Positions 8,505 to 16,654 of a DNA stretch of 64,000 nt are shown one piece after another. The notes beneath the pieces were generated by a model, which worked only from the letters and a program-made list of their open reading frames with translations, did not search any database and had not been told where the DNA came from. Source of the stretch: Gemmatimonadetes bacterium T265 (GTDB taxonomy: Bacteria > Gemmatimonadota > Gemmatimonadetes > Gemmatimonadales > Gemmatimonadaceae); the NCBI GenBank assembly GCA_019973575.1, contig BPUI01000003.1:434001-498000 (forward strand), written 5' to 3'. A program made the translations under genes and the position numbers. Position 1 is the stretch's first letter. Each line of letters opens with the position of its first letter.

Positions 8505-10466
8505 GTGCCTTCGACCCCTCTTGCCGCCGACCAGCGCGCGCTGCTGTCCGTCGTCGGCGTCGGCGAGTTGCCGCAGCCGATCCCGGCGGGGCTGCTCACC
8601 CTGCCGATCTTTCGCGCCGCGGTCAAGCAGGGCGAGGTCGACGCGAACGGTGTCCTTCCCGAAGCCGCGCGGCGCGCGCAGGTGATCGTCGCCGAACCGG
8701 CGGGGCGCTACACGTACTACGAGATCACCGGCGACCCGAAGCTCGGCCTCCCTTACGGCGGCGACGCAGACGTCCTGCTCGCGATGGCGGCGCTCGCCGA
8801 CCGCGCCGACGCCGAGGGGCGTCCGCACGTTCACCCCGTCACGGGCGAGTTCGTCGCGCCGAGCCTGCGGATGCTCGCCCGCGTGCTCGACCTCGACATG
8901 ACCAAGGACCGCGCCGAGCGGATCAAGGGCGCGCTCGACCGACTCGCGGCGGTGCGGATCCGGGCGGCGCGGTTGCGGCAGTTGGACGAGGTCGCGGGCC
9001 GGGCCGATCCTGTATCGCTCCCGGCGGGCAACGCGCACCCCATCTTCCTCGAGGGCGCCGCGCGCGAGGAGGGTGCCGGGGCGCCGGGGCGGGTCGTGCG
9101 CCGGCCGCGCGTCCCGCGCGACGTCGCCGCCGCGCTCCCCGGCGGCGAGTGGGTGCCGGAAGCCGAGGGGATGGAGTACCTCATCACCTACGCGTGGCGC
9201 ACCGAGTACCACCGCACCGCGCGCGGCGAGGACTGGATCCAGAAGCTGCAGATCAACCCCGCGCTGCTCGCCCAGGCCGAGCGCGGGTGGGTGGGGTGGA
9301 TCGACTGCCCGACGCACGCGCGGCTCACGCGGCCGATCGCGAAGCGGTTGTACCAGCTCACGGCGAACGCGCAGGCGCGCCAGGCGCCGCTCCGGTTCGA
9401 GCTGGCCGCGTTGCGCCAGCTCTGCGGCATCGCGGGCGGTACCAAACACGTGCGGTCCGCGCACGTCCGCGATGACGTCCTCGCCGCCGCGCAGGAACTC
9501 GTCGCCGCCGACGTGCTCGCCGGCGCGGAGGTGACGTCGGTCGTGCGCGGCCGCTACGTCTTTCACTTCGAGCCGGGGCTGCGACTGCGCGTGGCCGGCT
9601 GGCTCCGCGGGGTCGGCACCCCGGACTTCACGGAGCAGCGCGTGCTCCGCCTGCTGCTCGCCTCGCTCGACGTCGCGCCGCGCGCGGCGGAGCAACTCGT
9701 GGCCGAATCGGCGGGCCAGGTGCGGCAGATGCTGGCCTACGTCTTTTTCCAGCGCGAGCGCGGCCAGGCCGTGCACGCGCCCGGGCGGTACGTCGTCGAC
9801 GGCGTCGCGAAGGGGTGGAGCTACGACGGGAACGAGGAATTCCAGCGCTGGTTCCGCGAGCGCGTCGCCCACGCGCGCCCGGCCCCGCGCCTCGCCGTCG
9901 GCGGCGACGCCGGCGCGTCGTCGGACCGCGCACCCGTGCTCGCTCCGCACCCCGCCACGCCCGCGGTCCTGAACGGCGGTGCCCCGGGAGCCGCCGTCGC
10001 CGCGGGGGGCGCGGTTACCCCGGCGCCGCGCGACGCCGTCGACCCGCTCCCGCTCGCCCTGCCGCCCCTGGGCGCCGACGAGTCGGGGTGGTGGGACGCC
10101 GTGCTGTGCGAGCTCCTCCCCGCCTGGCACCCGCTCGTGCGGGCGTACCTGGCGCGCGCGCGCCCGGCGTGCCGGACCGGCGTCACCCTGCTCGTCGTCG
10201 CCCACTCCGACGGCGAGAGTGCTCGGCTGTCGCGCGAGGCGCACCTCCTCTCCGACGCGCTCGCCCGGGCGTCGGCGGGCGCCGCGTGTGAGGTACTCGT
10301 GTTGAGCCCCCAGCAGTGGCGCGCGCGGGCGGCCGACGTCGGGGCGGCCGACGTCGGGGCGGCGGACGTTGGAGGGGCCGACGTGCGGACGTCCGATGGG
10401 GGCGAAGGCGGGCCCCCCCCGGTCCCCCAGCCCGCGGCCGTCGCCGGCCCGCGCGGCGTCGCGTAG
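8505..10466 (+). CDS. Plasmid replication initiator protein, RepA/RPA type
   Basis: Initiator that should bind the iterons and open the origin. About 653 residues from GTG 8505; the frame is open from GTG 8178 and another GTG lies at 8421, so the start is uncertain. The N-terminal half has the initiator-family pattern YYEITGDPKLGLPYGGDADV, then a long helical/winged region with RLTRPIAKRLYQLTAN and a second wing before FHFEPGLRLRVAG. The C-terminal third (beyond about residue 470) is Ala/Pro-rich, then has a globular part (WWDAVLCELLPAWHPLVRAYL), and ends in four ADVG-type repeats. It is longer than most RPA initiators (about 300-400 residues) because of this C-terminal part. parA follows 167 bp downstream. 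Confidence 0.85.
   Translation: MPSTPLAADQRALLSVVGVGELPQPIPAGLLTLPIFRAAVKQGEVDANGVLPEAARRAQVIVAEPAGRYTYYEITGDPKLGLPYGGDADVLLAMAALADRADAEGRPHVHPVTGEFVAPSLRMLARVLDLDMTKDRAERIKGALDRLAAVRIRAARLRQLDEVAGRADPVSLPAGNAHPIFLEGAAREEGAGAPGRVVRRPRVPRDVAAALPGGEWVPEAEGMEYLITYAWRTEYHRTARGEDWIQKLQINPALLAQAERGWVGWIDCPTHARLTRPIAKRLYQLTANAQARQAPLRFELAALRQLCGIAGGTKHVRSAHVRDDVLAAAQELVAADVLAGAEVTSVVRGRYVFHFEPGLRLRVAGWLRGVGTPDFTEQRVLRLLLASLDVAPRAAEQLVAESAGQVRQMLAYVFFQRERGQAVHAPGRYVVDGVAKGWSYDGNEEFQRWFRERVAHARPAPRLAVGGDAGASSDRAPVLAPHPATPAVLNGGAPGAAVAAGGAVTPAPRDAVDPLPLALPPLGADESGWWDAVLCELLPAWHPLVRAYLARARPACRTGVTLLVVAHSDGESARLSREAHLLSDALARASAGAACEVLVLSPQQWRARAADVGAADVGAADVGGADVRTSDGGEGGPPPVPQPAAVAGPRGVA
10329..10388 (+). 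repeat. Four tandem 15-bp units in the 3' end of rep
   Basis: Units at 10329, 10344, 10359 and 10374 read GCGGCCGACGTCGGG with increasing divergence and encode AADVG-like pentapeptides. The first two are identical. Such in-frame units can expand or shrink; they lie in a region predicted to be disordered, so the effect on Rep is probably small. Confidence 0.8.
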
Positions 10467-10486
10467 CCCGCCGACCGACCCGTCCC

Positions 10487-10501
10487 GTTGTGCGGCACAA
10501 C
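10487..10501. promoter_or_regulatory. parS-like palindrome upstream of parA
   Basis: GTTGTGCGGCACAAC, a 7+1+7 perfect palindrome in the 167-bp gap between rep and parA. The same sequence in inverse orientation occurs at 11480-11494 in the 3' end of parA. Two exact copies confined to the partition operon point to a ParB-binding centromere site or a parAB operator. The usual chromosomal parS consensus was not seen. Confidence 0.7.
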
Positions 10502-10633
10502 ACCCGGTGCGTGGCGGCCGCGGCACGCCGCCGCTAGCATCCCGCGCAGTATCCCACGACGGCGGATCGCGCCGCCACTTCCGCCGCGGCGTCGCCCGGC
10601 GCCCCACCGCTTCCGGCTTCCCCTCGGTCCCTG

Positions 10634-11644
10634 ATGGCCCGCGTCCTCGCGGTCGTAACGCAGAAAGGCGGCGTCGGCAAGACGACGACGGCTACCAACC
10701 TCGCCGCCGCCGTCGCCGGCCAGTACGCGCTTCGCACGCTGGTGCTCGACCTCGACCCGCAGTGCGACGCGACCGCGCTCCTGCTCGGCCACGAGGCCCA
10801 CGCCCGCGCGTCGATCCGCGACGTGCTCTGGGAGCCGCGCCCCGCCGGGGACGTCATGGTCGCGTCCGCCTTCCACCCCGACCTGCTCGTCGTCCCGGGC
10901 TCCGGCGAGCTGGCCCACGACGAGAAACACGTCGGCCCCGCGCAGTGGGACGAGATCGCCCAGGACGCCCGCCTCACCCTCATCGGCGGTGTGCCCAAGG
11001 ACGTCGACCTCGTCGTCATCGACACGCCCCCCTCGCTCGGCCTCTGGCTCCACTGCGCCCTTTCCGCCGCCGACGGCTACGTCCTCCTCGGCGAACCCGG
11101 GATCCTCTCGGCCCGCGGCATGGGCGCCTTCCTCGAGACCGCCGACCGGGTCGCGCAACACATCAACCCCGACCTCCGCCGACTCGGCGTCGTCGTCAAC
11201 AACGTGCGCCCGACCGCCGAAGACGAGGGCTTCGTCTCCATGTACCGCCAGCAGTTCGGGGACGAGATCCTCGCCGTCATCCCGCAACGCACCGCGATCA
11301 AGGAGGCGGCGCGCCTCGCCACCCCCGTCGAATTCTTCGCCGGCGCGCCGCCCGACGCCCGGGGCAGCTACCGCGACATCGCCGCCCGCGTGCTCACCGA
11401 ACTCGGACTCCCGCGCCGCGCCCGCCCGGTCCTCACCCCGCCTCGTCGGACGGGCGCGGGGCGGGGGGGCGGACCGGTCGTTGTGCCGCACAACCACGGC
11501 CCGCGCCCCCGACCGGCCAAGAGCGCCCTGCCGCCCGCGCCACCGCCGCCGGCCGACACCACACCGCGTCGGCGCCGGTCGGGCGGCGCGGCGGAGCAGG
11601 GCACGACGCCGGCCGCCGCTTCGGGAGCGTCGCGCCGTGGCTAA
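10634..11644 (+). CDS. parA: ParA-type partition ATPase
   Basis: 336 residues. Deviant Walker A KGGVGKTT at 11-18, Walker A-prime region LVLDLDPQ at 36-43 and Walker B-like VVIDTPPSLG about 127-136 mark a ParA/Soj ATPase that segregates replicon copies by nucleoid-based gradients together with ParB. No N-terminal HTH extension, as in type Ib/chromosomal-like ParA. Residues after about 255 are a Pro/Arg-rich tail absent from typical ParA proteins; the second parS-like site lies in its codons. The 3' end overlaps parB by 8 bp (GTGGCTAA), so the two are translationally coupled. Confidence 0.95.
   Translation: MARVLAVVTQKGGVGKTTTATNLAAAVAGQYALRTLVLDLDPQCDATALLLGHEAHARASIRDVLWEPRPAGDVMVASAFHPDLLVVPGSGELAHDEKHVGPAQWDEIAQDARLTLIGGVPKDVDLVVIDTPPSLGLWLHCALSAADGYVLLGEPGILSARGMGAFLETADRVAQHINPDLRRLGVVVNNVRPTAEDEGFVSMYRQQFGDEILAVIPQRTAIKEAARLATPVEFFAGAPPDARGSYRDIAARVLTELGLPRRARPVLTPPRRTGAGRGGGPVVVPHNHGPRPRPAKSALPPAPPPPADTTPRRRRSGGAAEQGTTPAAASGASRRG
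11480..11494. promoter_or_regulatory. Second parS-like palindrome, inside parA
   Basis: GTTGTGCCGCACAAC, the exact reverse complement of the site at 10487-10501, 993 bp away. It encodes VVPHN in the ParA tail, so the palindrome rather than the peptide may be what is conserved. Confidence 0.65.
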
Positions 11645-12830
11645 ATCCGGCCGCCGCGACCGCAGCGCCGACATCGCACGGGTTGGCGCCCGGATCTTCC
11701 GCCGCCCGGACGCCCGGCCGGATGCCCGGCCAGACACGCAACCGGACGCCGTCGATCCGTCGGGGGCCGATCCGGCGGGCGGCGATGCGCCCACGGACGG
11801 GCAGGGGACCGCGCCCGGCGGGCAGCGCGCCCAGCACCCGGCAACCGCCGAGCGCACCGACCGCCGCACGCGCCGCGACGTGTTCGACCTCGACCCGCGT
11901 CGCGTCGTCGAGCGCGGGCCGTACATCCGCGAGTGGGACGAGCAGGGCGAGGAATTCGAACGCCTCGTCGAGGCGGTGCGCGCGCGAGGCGAGATCGACA
12001 CGCCGATCTGGGTGCGCAGTCACGGGCCGACCGGCCGGCGCGAGTTCGTCCTCGTCGCGGGCAAGGGCCGCCTGCGCGCCGCCCTCCGGAACGCGCTCCC
12101 CACGGTCCCCGTCCGCGACCTCGGCGACCTCGACGACCGGCAGGCGGTCGCACGCCAGGTCGAGGAAAACCTCAATCGCGAGGACATGACCCCGGCCGAA
12201 ACCGCGCACGCACTCTGGCGCATGCACGGGTTCGGCGACTCGATTTCCGAGATCGGCCGGCGGCTCCACCGCGACAAGGGGTACGTCAGCTACATGGTGA
12301 AGGTCGGCGAGGCGTTCGACGCGCTCGGCCCCGCCGAACAGGGCCGCCTGACCCGGCGCGGCGCGCTCCAGGTCCGCCAGTGCCAGACGATCGGCGCCCT
12401 CGTCGACGTCGAGGCACGCGTCGCGGCCCTCCGACGACAGTTGGCAACCGGCCCCGCCGCGGACGTCGACGGGGCCGAGGGTGCCTCGGCCCCGTCCGTG
12501 GTGACTCCCTCGCCCGGGACCGAGGGCGCCGGTGAGCGGGCCGACACGCGGCGGCGCGCCGACGAGCAGACGCCGTTCTACGCCCGCGCGATCCGCAACG
12601 GGCGCACGTTCCGGATGCGCTGGGTCGAACAGGACCTCCGGACCGACCCCGCCGCGATCGTCGACGGCTTCGTCCGCGCCGTGCAGGAGGAACGGGCGCA
12701 GCTCACGGAGGCGCTACGACGGCTCGAAGCCGAGGGCGGGGCAGGGAAGGGGACCGCGCGCGACGCGATCGCGCGCGCCCGGCGCGCGCTGGAGCGGCAG
12801 ATCACCGCCCCGCCCCCAACGCCGCGCTGA
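11637..12830 (+). CDS. parB: ParB-type partition protein
   Basis: 397 residues from GTG 11637, which overlaps the parA stop by 8 bp. Residues 1-80 are disordered with RPDA repeats. The ParB N-terminal domain (about 83-190) includes FDLDPRRV, AGKGRLRAAL in place of the usual GERRxRA CTP-binding box, and ENLNREDMTPAE. The HTH (about 200-225) is ISEIGRRLHRDKGYVSYMVK. The C-terminal module (about 320-362, TFRMRWVEQDL ... DPAA ... GF ... V) also occurs in the orphan ParB-like protein at 15.3-16.1 kb. It should bind the two palindromes and load ParA. Converges with, and overlaps by 29 bp, the M1 gene. Confidence 0.93.
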   Translation: MAKSGRRDRSADIARVGARIFRRPDARPDARPDTQPDAVDPSGADPAGGDAPTDGQGTAPGGQRAQHPATAERTDRRTRRDVFDLDPRRVVERGPYIREWDEQGEEFERLVEAVRARGEIDTPIWVRSHGPTGRREFVLVAGKGRLRAALRNALPTVPVRDLGDLDDRQAVARQVEENLNREDMTPAETAHALWRMHGFGDSISEIGRRLHRDKGYVSYMVKVGEAFDALGPAEQGRLTRRGALQVRQCQTIGALVDVEARVAALRRQLATGPAADVDGAEGASAPSVVTPSPGTEGAGERADTRRRADEQTPFYARAIRNGRTFRMRWVEQDLRTDPAAIVDGFVRAVQEERAQLTEALRRLEAEGGAGKGTARDAIARARRALERQITAPPPTPR

Positions 12831-15273
12831 GCGCCGCCCGCACCGTCACCCGCGACTCGCGCGCGAGCGCTCCCGCGATCGTCGTCCGACCCCCCGGCCC
12901 GCCGATCGCGCCGAGCTGCCGCGCCGCCGCGACCGCGAAGAGCGGGTCGGCGTCGGCGAGCGACCGCGTCGCCACCGCCACCGCGCGCGTCCGGTCCGGC
13001 CACGCGGCGAGGAGCCGCAACGCCTCGACCCGCAGCTCCCGCGGCTCGTCCGGACTCGTCGCCGCCTCGAGCGCGGCGAGACCGGCCGCGTCGGGCCGCC
13101 GCACGAGCCGCGACGCCGCGACCCCGCGCATGCCGAGCGACCCGCCGTGCGCGACGCGATCGACGAGCAACGCCGTGCCCTCGGGCGCGAGCGCGGGATC
13201 GTACACCGAGAGCGCGGCGGTCTGCACGGCCGTGCTCGGGTCGTGCTGGATGAGCGCCACCGCCGCGGCCTGCACGCCCGCGCTGTCGCGCACGGCCAGC
13301 GCACGGATCGTCGCCGCGCGGACCTCGCTCGACGGGTCGGCGAGCGCCGCACGAACGACCGCCTCCGACTCGGGGCTCGGGTCGCCGGCGAGCTGCCGCA
13401 CCGCCGCGGCCCGCAGGTGCGACGACTCGTCGTTGAGCGCGATCAGCCGCCGCGCGGCGCGCGCCGCCGTGTCGGCGGAGGCGGCGAGCTGGCCGAGCGC
13501 CCACCAGCGCGCGGTGAAGTCGAGGTCGTGCCGGGCGAGCGCGGCCAGCTCCGCCGGCGTCTGGTCCGTCGTGACCGTCCCGAGCAACCACCCGCCCTCG
13601 TCGAAGCGGAACGAGATCGGCGCGCCGGGGAGCGGAATCTCGAACGTCTGGTGCGCCGCCGTGACGTCGATCTCGCGCCGGACGACCGCGTCGCGCGTGA
13701 CGACGCGCACCGTCGCGGGAAAGCGGAAGAAGGGGTGCGTCGCGTCGATCCGCTGCGTCTCGTCCACCGTGAGCCGGAGCGTGCGCGTCCCCGGGTCCCA
13801 CGCCCGCGCCACGCGCACCTTCGGGTACCCGATCCCGTACGCCCACTGGTCGAAGAACCAGTCGAGGTCGCGGCCGGTCGCCCTCTCCATCGCGACCGCG
13901 TAGTCCGCCGTCTCGACCGGCCGGTACGCGTTGTCGGTCAGGAAGCGCCGCATCCCCGCCCAGAACAGCGAGTCGCCGACGAGCCGCCGGAGCTGGTGCG
14001 CGAGCTGCGCACCCTTGGGGTAGACGTGGCCGCTGAAGAAGATCTGGATCGGGTCCGTGCCCGCGCGCGCGCCGAAGACGAGCGGCCGCTCCTCGTTCAG
14101 GTCCGCGGCCATCGCCTCCCGCTGCTGGCCGATCCAGTTCCACTGCGCCGCCTCGCGCCCGCGGCTCTGCTCCTCCTGCACGCTCTCCATGTAGGTCGTC
14201 AGCCCCTCGTTCACCCACGCGTGCGCCCACTCGGCGGTCGTCGTGAGGTCGCCGAACCACTGGTGCGCGAGCTCGTGCGCGGTGAGCCCCCGGCCGCTCC
14301 GCTCCGGCTCCGACGCGGCGTCGTGCAGCGCGAGGTCGGTCTGCGTCGTCGCCGACACGTTCTCCATGCCGCCGTAGGTGAAGTCGGGGATCACCGCCTG
14401 GTCGTACTTGGCCCAGGGGAAGTTCACGCCGAGCACGCGCGAGTAGGTCTCGATCATCGCCGGCGTCTCGCCGAAGGTGCGCCAGGCCGCGTTCACCGTG
14501 TCGGGCGCGACCCAGTACTCGACGGGGATGCCGCGCCAGCTGTCGTGGAGCACGGTGAACGGCGCCGCGACGATCGAATACAGGTACGTGGACGCGGGCT
14601 TCTCCTGCGACCAGTGCCAGACCTGCTGGCGGCGGTCCGCGGTGGGCGTCACGCTCACGAGCCGGCCGTTGGACAGCACGCGCATGCCGGTGTCGGCGGT
14701 GACGAGGATCTCCCACGTCGTCTTGTCGTTCGGCGCGTTGTACGTCGGCACCCAACTCGGCGTCTCGATCGCCTCCCCCTGCGTCCACACCGTCGGCCGC
14801 CGCGGCACGAAGTACATCCCGCGCTCGGGCCGGCCGTGGTAGCGGAGCGTGAACTGCACGGTGTCGCCCCGCGCGGCCCGCCGCGGCAGCCGCACCGTCA
14901 CGCCCGCCGTGTCGCTCACGTAGCGGAGCGGCCGCCCGAGCGCGTCGAGCGCGGCGTCGATCGTCAGGTTCGAAGCGTCGAGCCGCACCGTGTCTGTCGG
15001 CGCCGCGGTGATCACGAGCCGCGTCGCGACCTCCCCCGTGACGCTCCGCTGGGCGAGGTCGAAGCTGATTGCGATCCGCTGGTGCAGGAGGTCAAAGACG
15101 CGGGCGCGCTGCGGCCAGCGCGTCGGCGGCACGTACACGCCGACCTCGCCCGTCCGCCGCGACGTGGCCGGCGCCCCCGGGCGGGCCTGTGCGACGAGCG
15201 ACGAGGGAAAGAGCGTACACAGGAGGCACACGCCCGGGCGTGTGCGCGGGATGGCGGAAGAGCGACGGGGCAT
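12802..15273 (-). CDS. Exported M1 family zinc aminopeptidase with HEAT-like C-terminus
   Basis: 823 residues. Signal peptide about 1-29. M1 motifs are complete: exopeptidase box GGMEN at 301-305, zinc site HELAH at 333-337 and third ligand E356 (in WVNEGL), 19 residues later as required. After about residue 590 come short helical repeats with PSSEVRAATIRALA-like units, resembling HEAT/armadillo repeats, in place of the usual ERAP-like C-terminal domain. It should remove N-terminal residues from peptides in the periplasm or outside the cell. It sits between the partition genes without an evident link to replication; the 3' end overlaps parB tail-to-tail. Confidence 0.93.
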   Translation of the reverse strand: MPRRSSAIPRTRPGVCLLCTLFPSSLVAQARPGAPATSRRTGEVGVYVPPTRWPQRARVFDLLHQRIAISFDLAQRSVTGEVATRLVITAAPTDTVRLDASNLTIDAALDALGRPLRYVSDTAGVTVRLPRRAARGDTVQFTLRYHGRPERGMYFVPRRPTVWTQGEAIETPSWVPTYNAPNDKTTWEILVTADTGMRVLSNGRLVSVTPTADRRQQVWHWSQEKPASTYLYSIVAAPFTVLHDSWRGIPVEYWVAPDTVNAAWRTFGETPAMIETYSRVLGVNFPWAKYDQAVIPDFTYGGMENVSATTQTDLALHDAASEPERSGRGLTAHELAHQWFGDLTTTAEWAHAWVNEGLTTYMESVQEEQSRGREAAQWNWIGQQREAMAADLNEERPLVFGARAGTDPIQIFFSGHVYPKGAQLAHQLRRLVGDSLFWAGMRRFLTDNAYRPVETADYAVAMERATGRDLDWFFDQWAYGIGYPKVRVARAWDPGTRTLRLTVDETQRIDATHPFFRFPATVRVVTRDAVVRREIDVTAAHQTFEIPLPGAPISFRFDEGGWLLGTVTTDQTPAELAALARHDLDFTARWWALGQLAASADTAARAARRLIALNDESSHLRAAAVRQLAGDPSPESEAVVRAALADPSSEVRAATIRALAVRDSAGVQAAAVALIQHDPSTAVQTAALSVYDPALAPEGTALLVDRVAHGGSLGMRGVAASRLVRRPDAAGLAALEAATSPDEPRELRVEALRLLAAWPDRTRAVAVATRSLADADPLFAVAAARQLGAIGGPGGRTTIAGALARESRVTVRAALSAALGAGR

Positions 15274-15322
15274 GCGTGGAAGGGCAGGGGGGGTTGGAGG
15301 ACCGACGCGCGACGCTGAGGAG

Positions 15323-16108
15323 TTAGTCGCGGGAACGCCGCTCTTCGAGGTCGCCGTCCAACTCCGCCCGCGCCAGCTCGTCCACGAACGGTGCGCGGCC
15401 GACCGCCCCGGCCTGCGCGGGCCGTCGGCCGCGTGCCCGGTCGCGTTCGGCCAGGAACTCCTCCATGCGAGCCCGGTGTCCGATGAGCGTCGCGCGCACG
15501 CGCTCGTTCAGCTGGCGGAGTGAGAGCTCGTCGTACCCGGCGGGCGGTGTGGCCGTCCCGCGTCCGGACCGGCCGGGTGCGGGCCGCGCCGGGCCGATGT
15601 CGCCCGCCGCCCGGCGCAGGCGGGACACGACCTCGTCCGTCGTCTCGCGCACGAACGCCTCGAACCCGGCGAGCGCGGCCGCGGGGTCACGCCGCGCCGC
15701 GTCCTCGTCCCACGCGTAGACGAACGTGCTCCGCCGCGACGGCGCGTCGGGCGGCTCGGGGAGCGGGTCTACGTGGTCGGGGCCGATCGGGGTCTGATTC
15801 CACTGTCCCGGCCCGCCCGCCCGCGCCCGCCGGCGGGTCGGGGGCGGCGCGCCCGCGAGCCGCAGCGCGGCCGTCCGCAACGACGCCGCGTCCGGATGAC
15901 GGCTCACGAGGGCCTGCGCCGCCTTCAACGTGAGGTGCGGCACCCGCAGGCGGTCGCGCGCTTCCGGTGGCAGTTCGGCGAGCGCCCGCCCGAGGCGGCA
16001 CACCACCGACACGTAGCCGGCGCTCTTGCGGTAGCGCCGGCCCAGGTCCGCCTGGGTTACGCCCGGGGCGCGCGCGAGCTCGGCGAAGAGCAGGGCGAGG
16101 TCGACCAC
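15323..16108 (-). CDS. Orphan ParB-like HTH protein lacking the CTPase domain
   Basis: 261 residues from GTG 16108, which has GGAGG four bases upstream; the frame is open to 16291 but the extra 61 residues are Arg-rich and unlike a domain. Residues 8-75 match the ParB/KorB HTH region (GVTQADLGRRYRKSAGYVSV, then PHLTLKAAQALVSRHPD). The N-terminal CTP-binding domain is absent. Residues 128-167 (TFVYAWDED ... RDPAA ... GF ... VRE ... LRR) match the C-terminal module of the neighbouring ParB. It could modulate partition, repress the operon or bind the 26-bp palindrome upstream. Function inferred from similarity only. Confidence 0.7.
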   Translation of the reverse strand: MVDLALLFAELARAPGVTQADLGRRYRKSAGYVSVVCRLGRALAELPPEARDRLRVPHLTLKAAQALVSRHPDAASLRTAALRLAGAPPPTRRRARAGGPGQWNQTPIGPDHVDPLPEPPDAPSRRSTFVYAWDEDAARRDPAAALAGFEAFVRETTDEVVSRLRRAAGDIGPARPAPGRSGRGTATPPAGYDELSLRQLNERVRATLIGHRARMEEFLAERDRARGRRPAQAGAVGRAPFVDELARAELDGDLEERRSRD

Positions 16109-16654
16109 ATGTCCTCCGCGCGGCGTGCCGACGGATTCCCGTTTGACCCGCGCCACGTCCGATCGGAGAGGGCGACCGGTCCGATTGCCCCGCTCACGCG
16201 ACGCTTCGTCGCGGGTGCGCGTGCCCTTCGCCGCGCTCACGGTCCGCCCGGCCGATGTCCGGCACACCCACCCGGCGTGCTCGCCGTACACCCGCTCCGG
16301 GCTTGAGCGCTGCAGGCGCGTACGACGCCGACCGATGTGTGCCAGATCGTCGTGCCCGGCCGGGCACGACGAGGTAACGGACTGTGTGACATCGAGTTAC
16401 GGCGAATACACCTGATGTTGGCGACTGCGGATCTCGTTGATGAACTTCTCCGCGCAGTTTAACCGCTAAAAGCATTGTCACCCGGCGAGTAGGTTATGAG
16501 AATGTGCCTTTTGAGAACCTTGTTGGTTCGCGCCGGTCGGCACTAGGCTGCGGGCTCGTTCGCCCAGCCGCTCGCCGCTGCGACCGCCGGAACACGCCGG
16601 CGCGTCGCTGAGTCCCAGTCGCGCTCGCCTTCCGTCGCATCCGCCCCCTACTCT
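16109..16654. other. Intergenic control region with 26-bp palindrome
   Basis: 546 bp between the orphan ParB-like gene and the divergent integrase. It holds the perfect palindrome at 16347-16372 and a much more AT-rich stretch (about 16376-16530, with GTTTAACCGCTAAAAGC and TGAGAA repeated at 16497 and 16512). Composition and position suit a promoter/operator region or the core site of the recombinase. No convincing coding sequence. Confidence 0.5.
16347..16372. repeat. Perfect 26-bp palindrome
   Basis: Left arm TCGTCGTGCCCGG is followed directly by its exact reverse complement. Uninterrupted palindromes of this length are rare by chance. It lies 239 bp upstream of the orphan ParB-like start and 282 bp upstream of the integrase start. 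Candidate dimeric-repressor operator, ParB-like binding site or recombination site. Confidence 0.75.
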
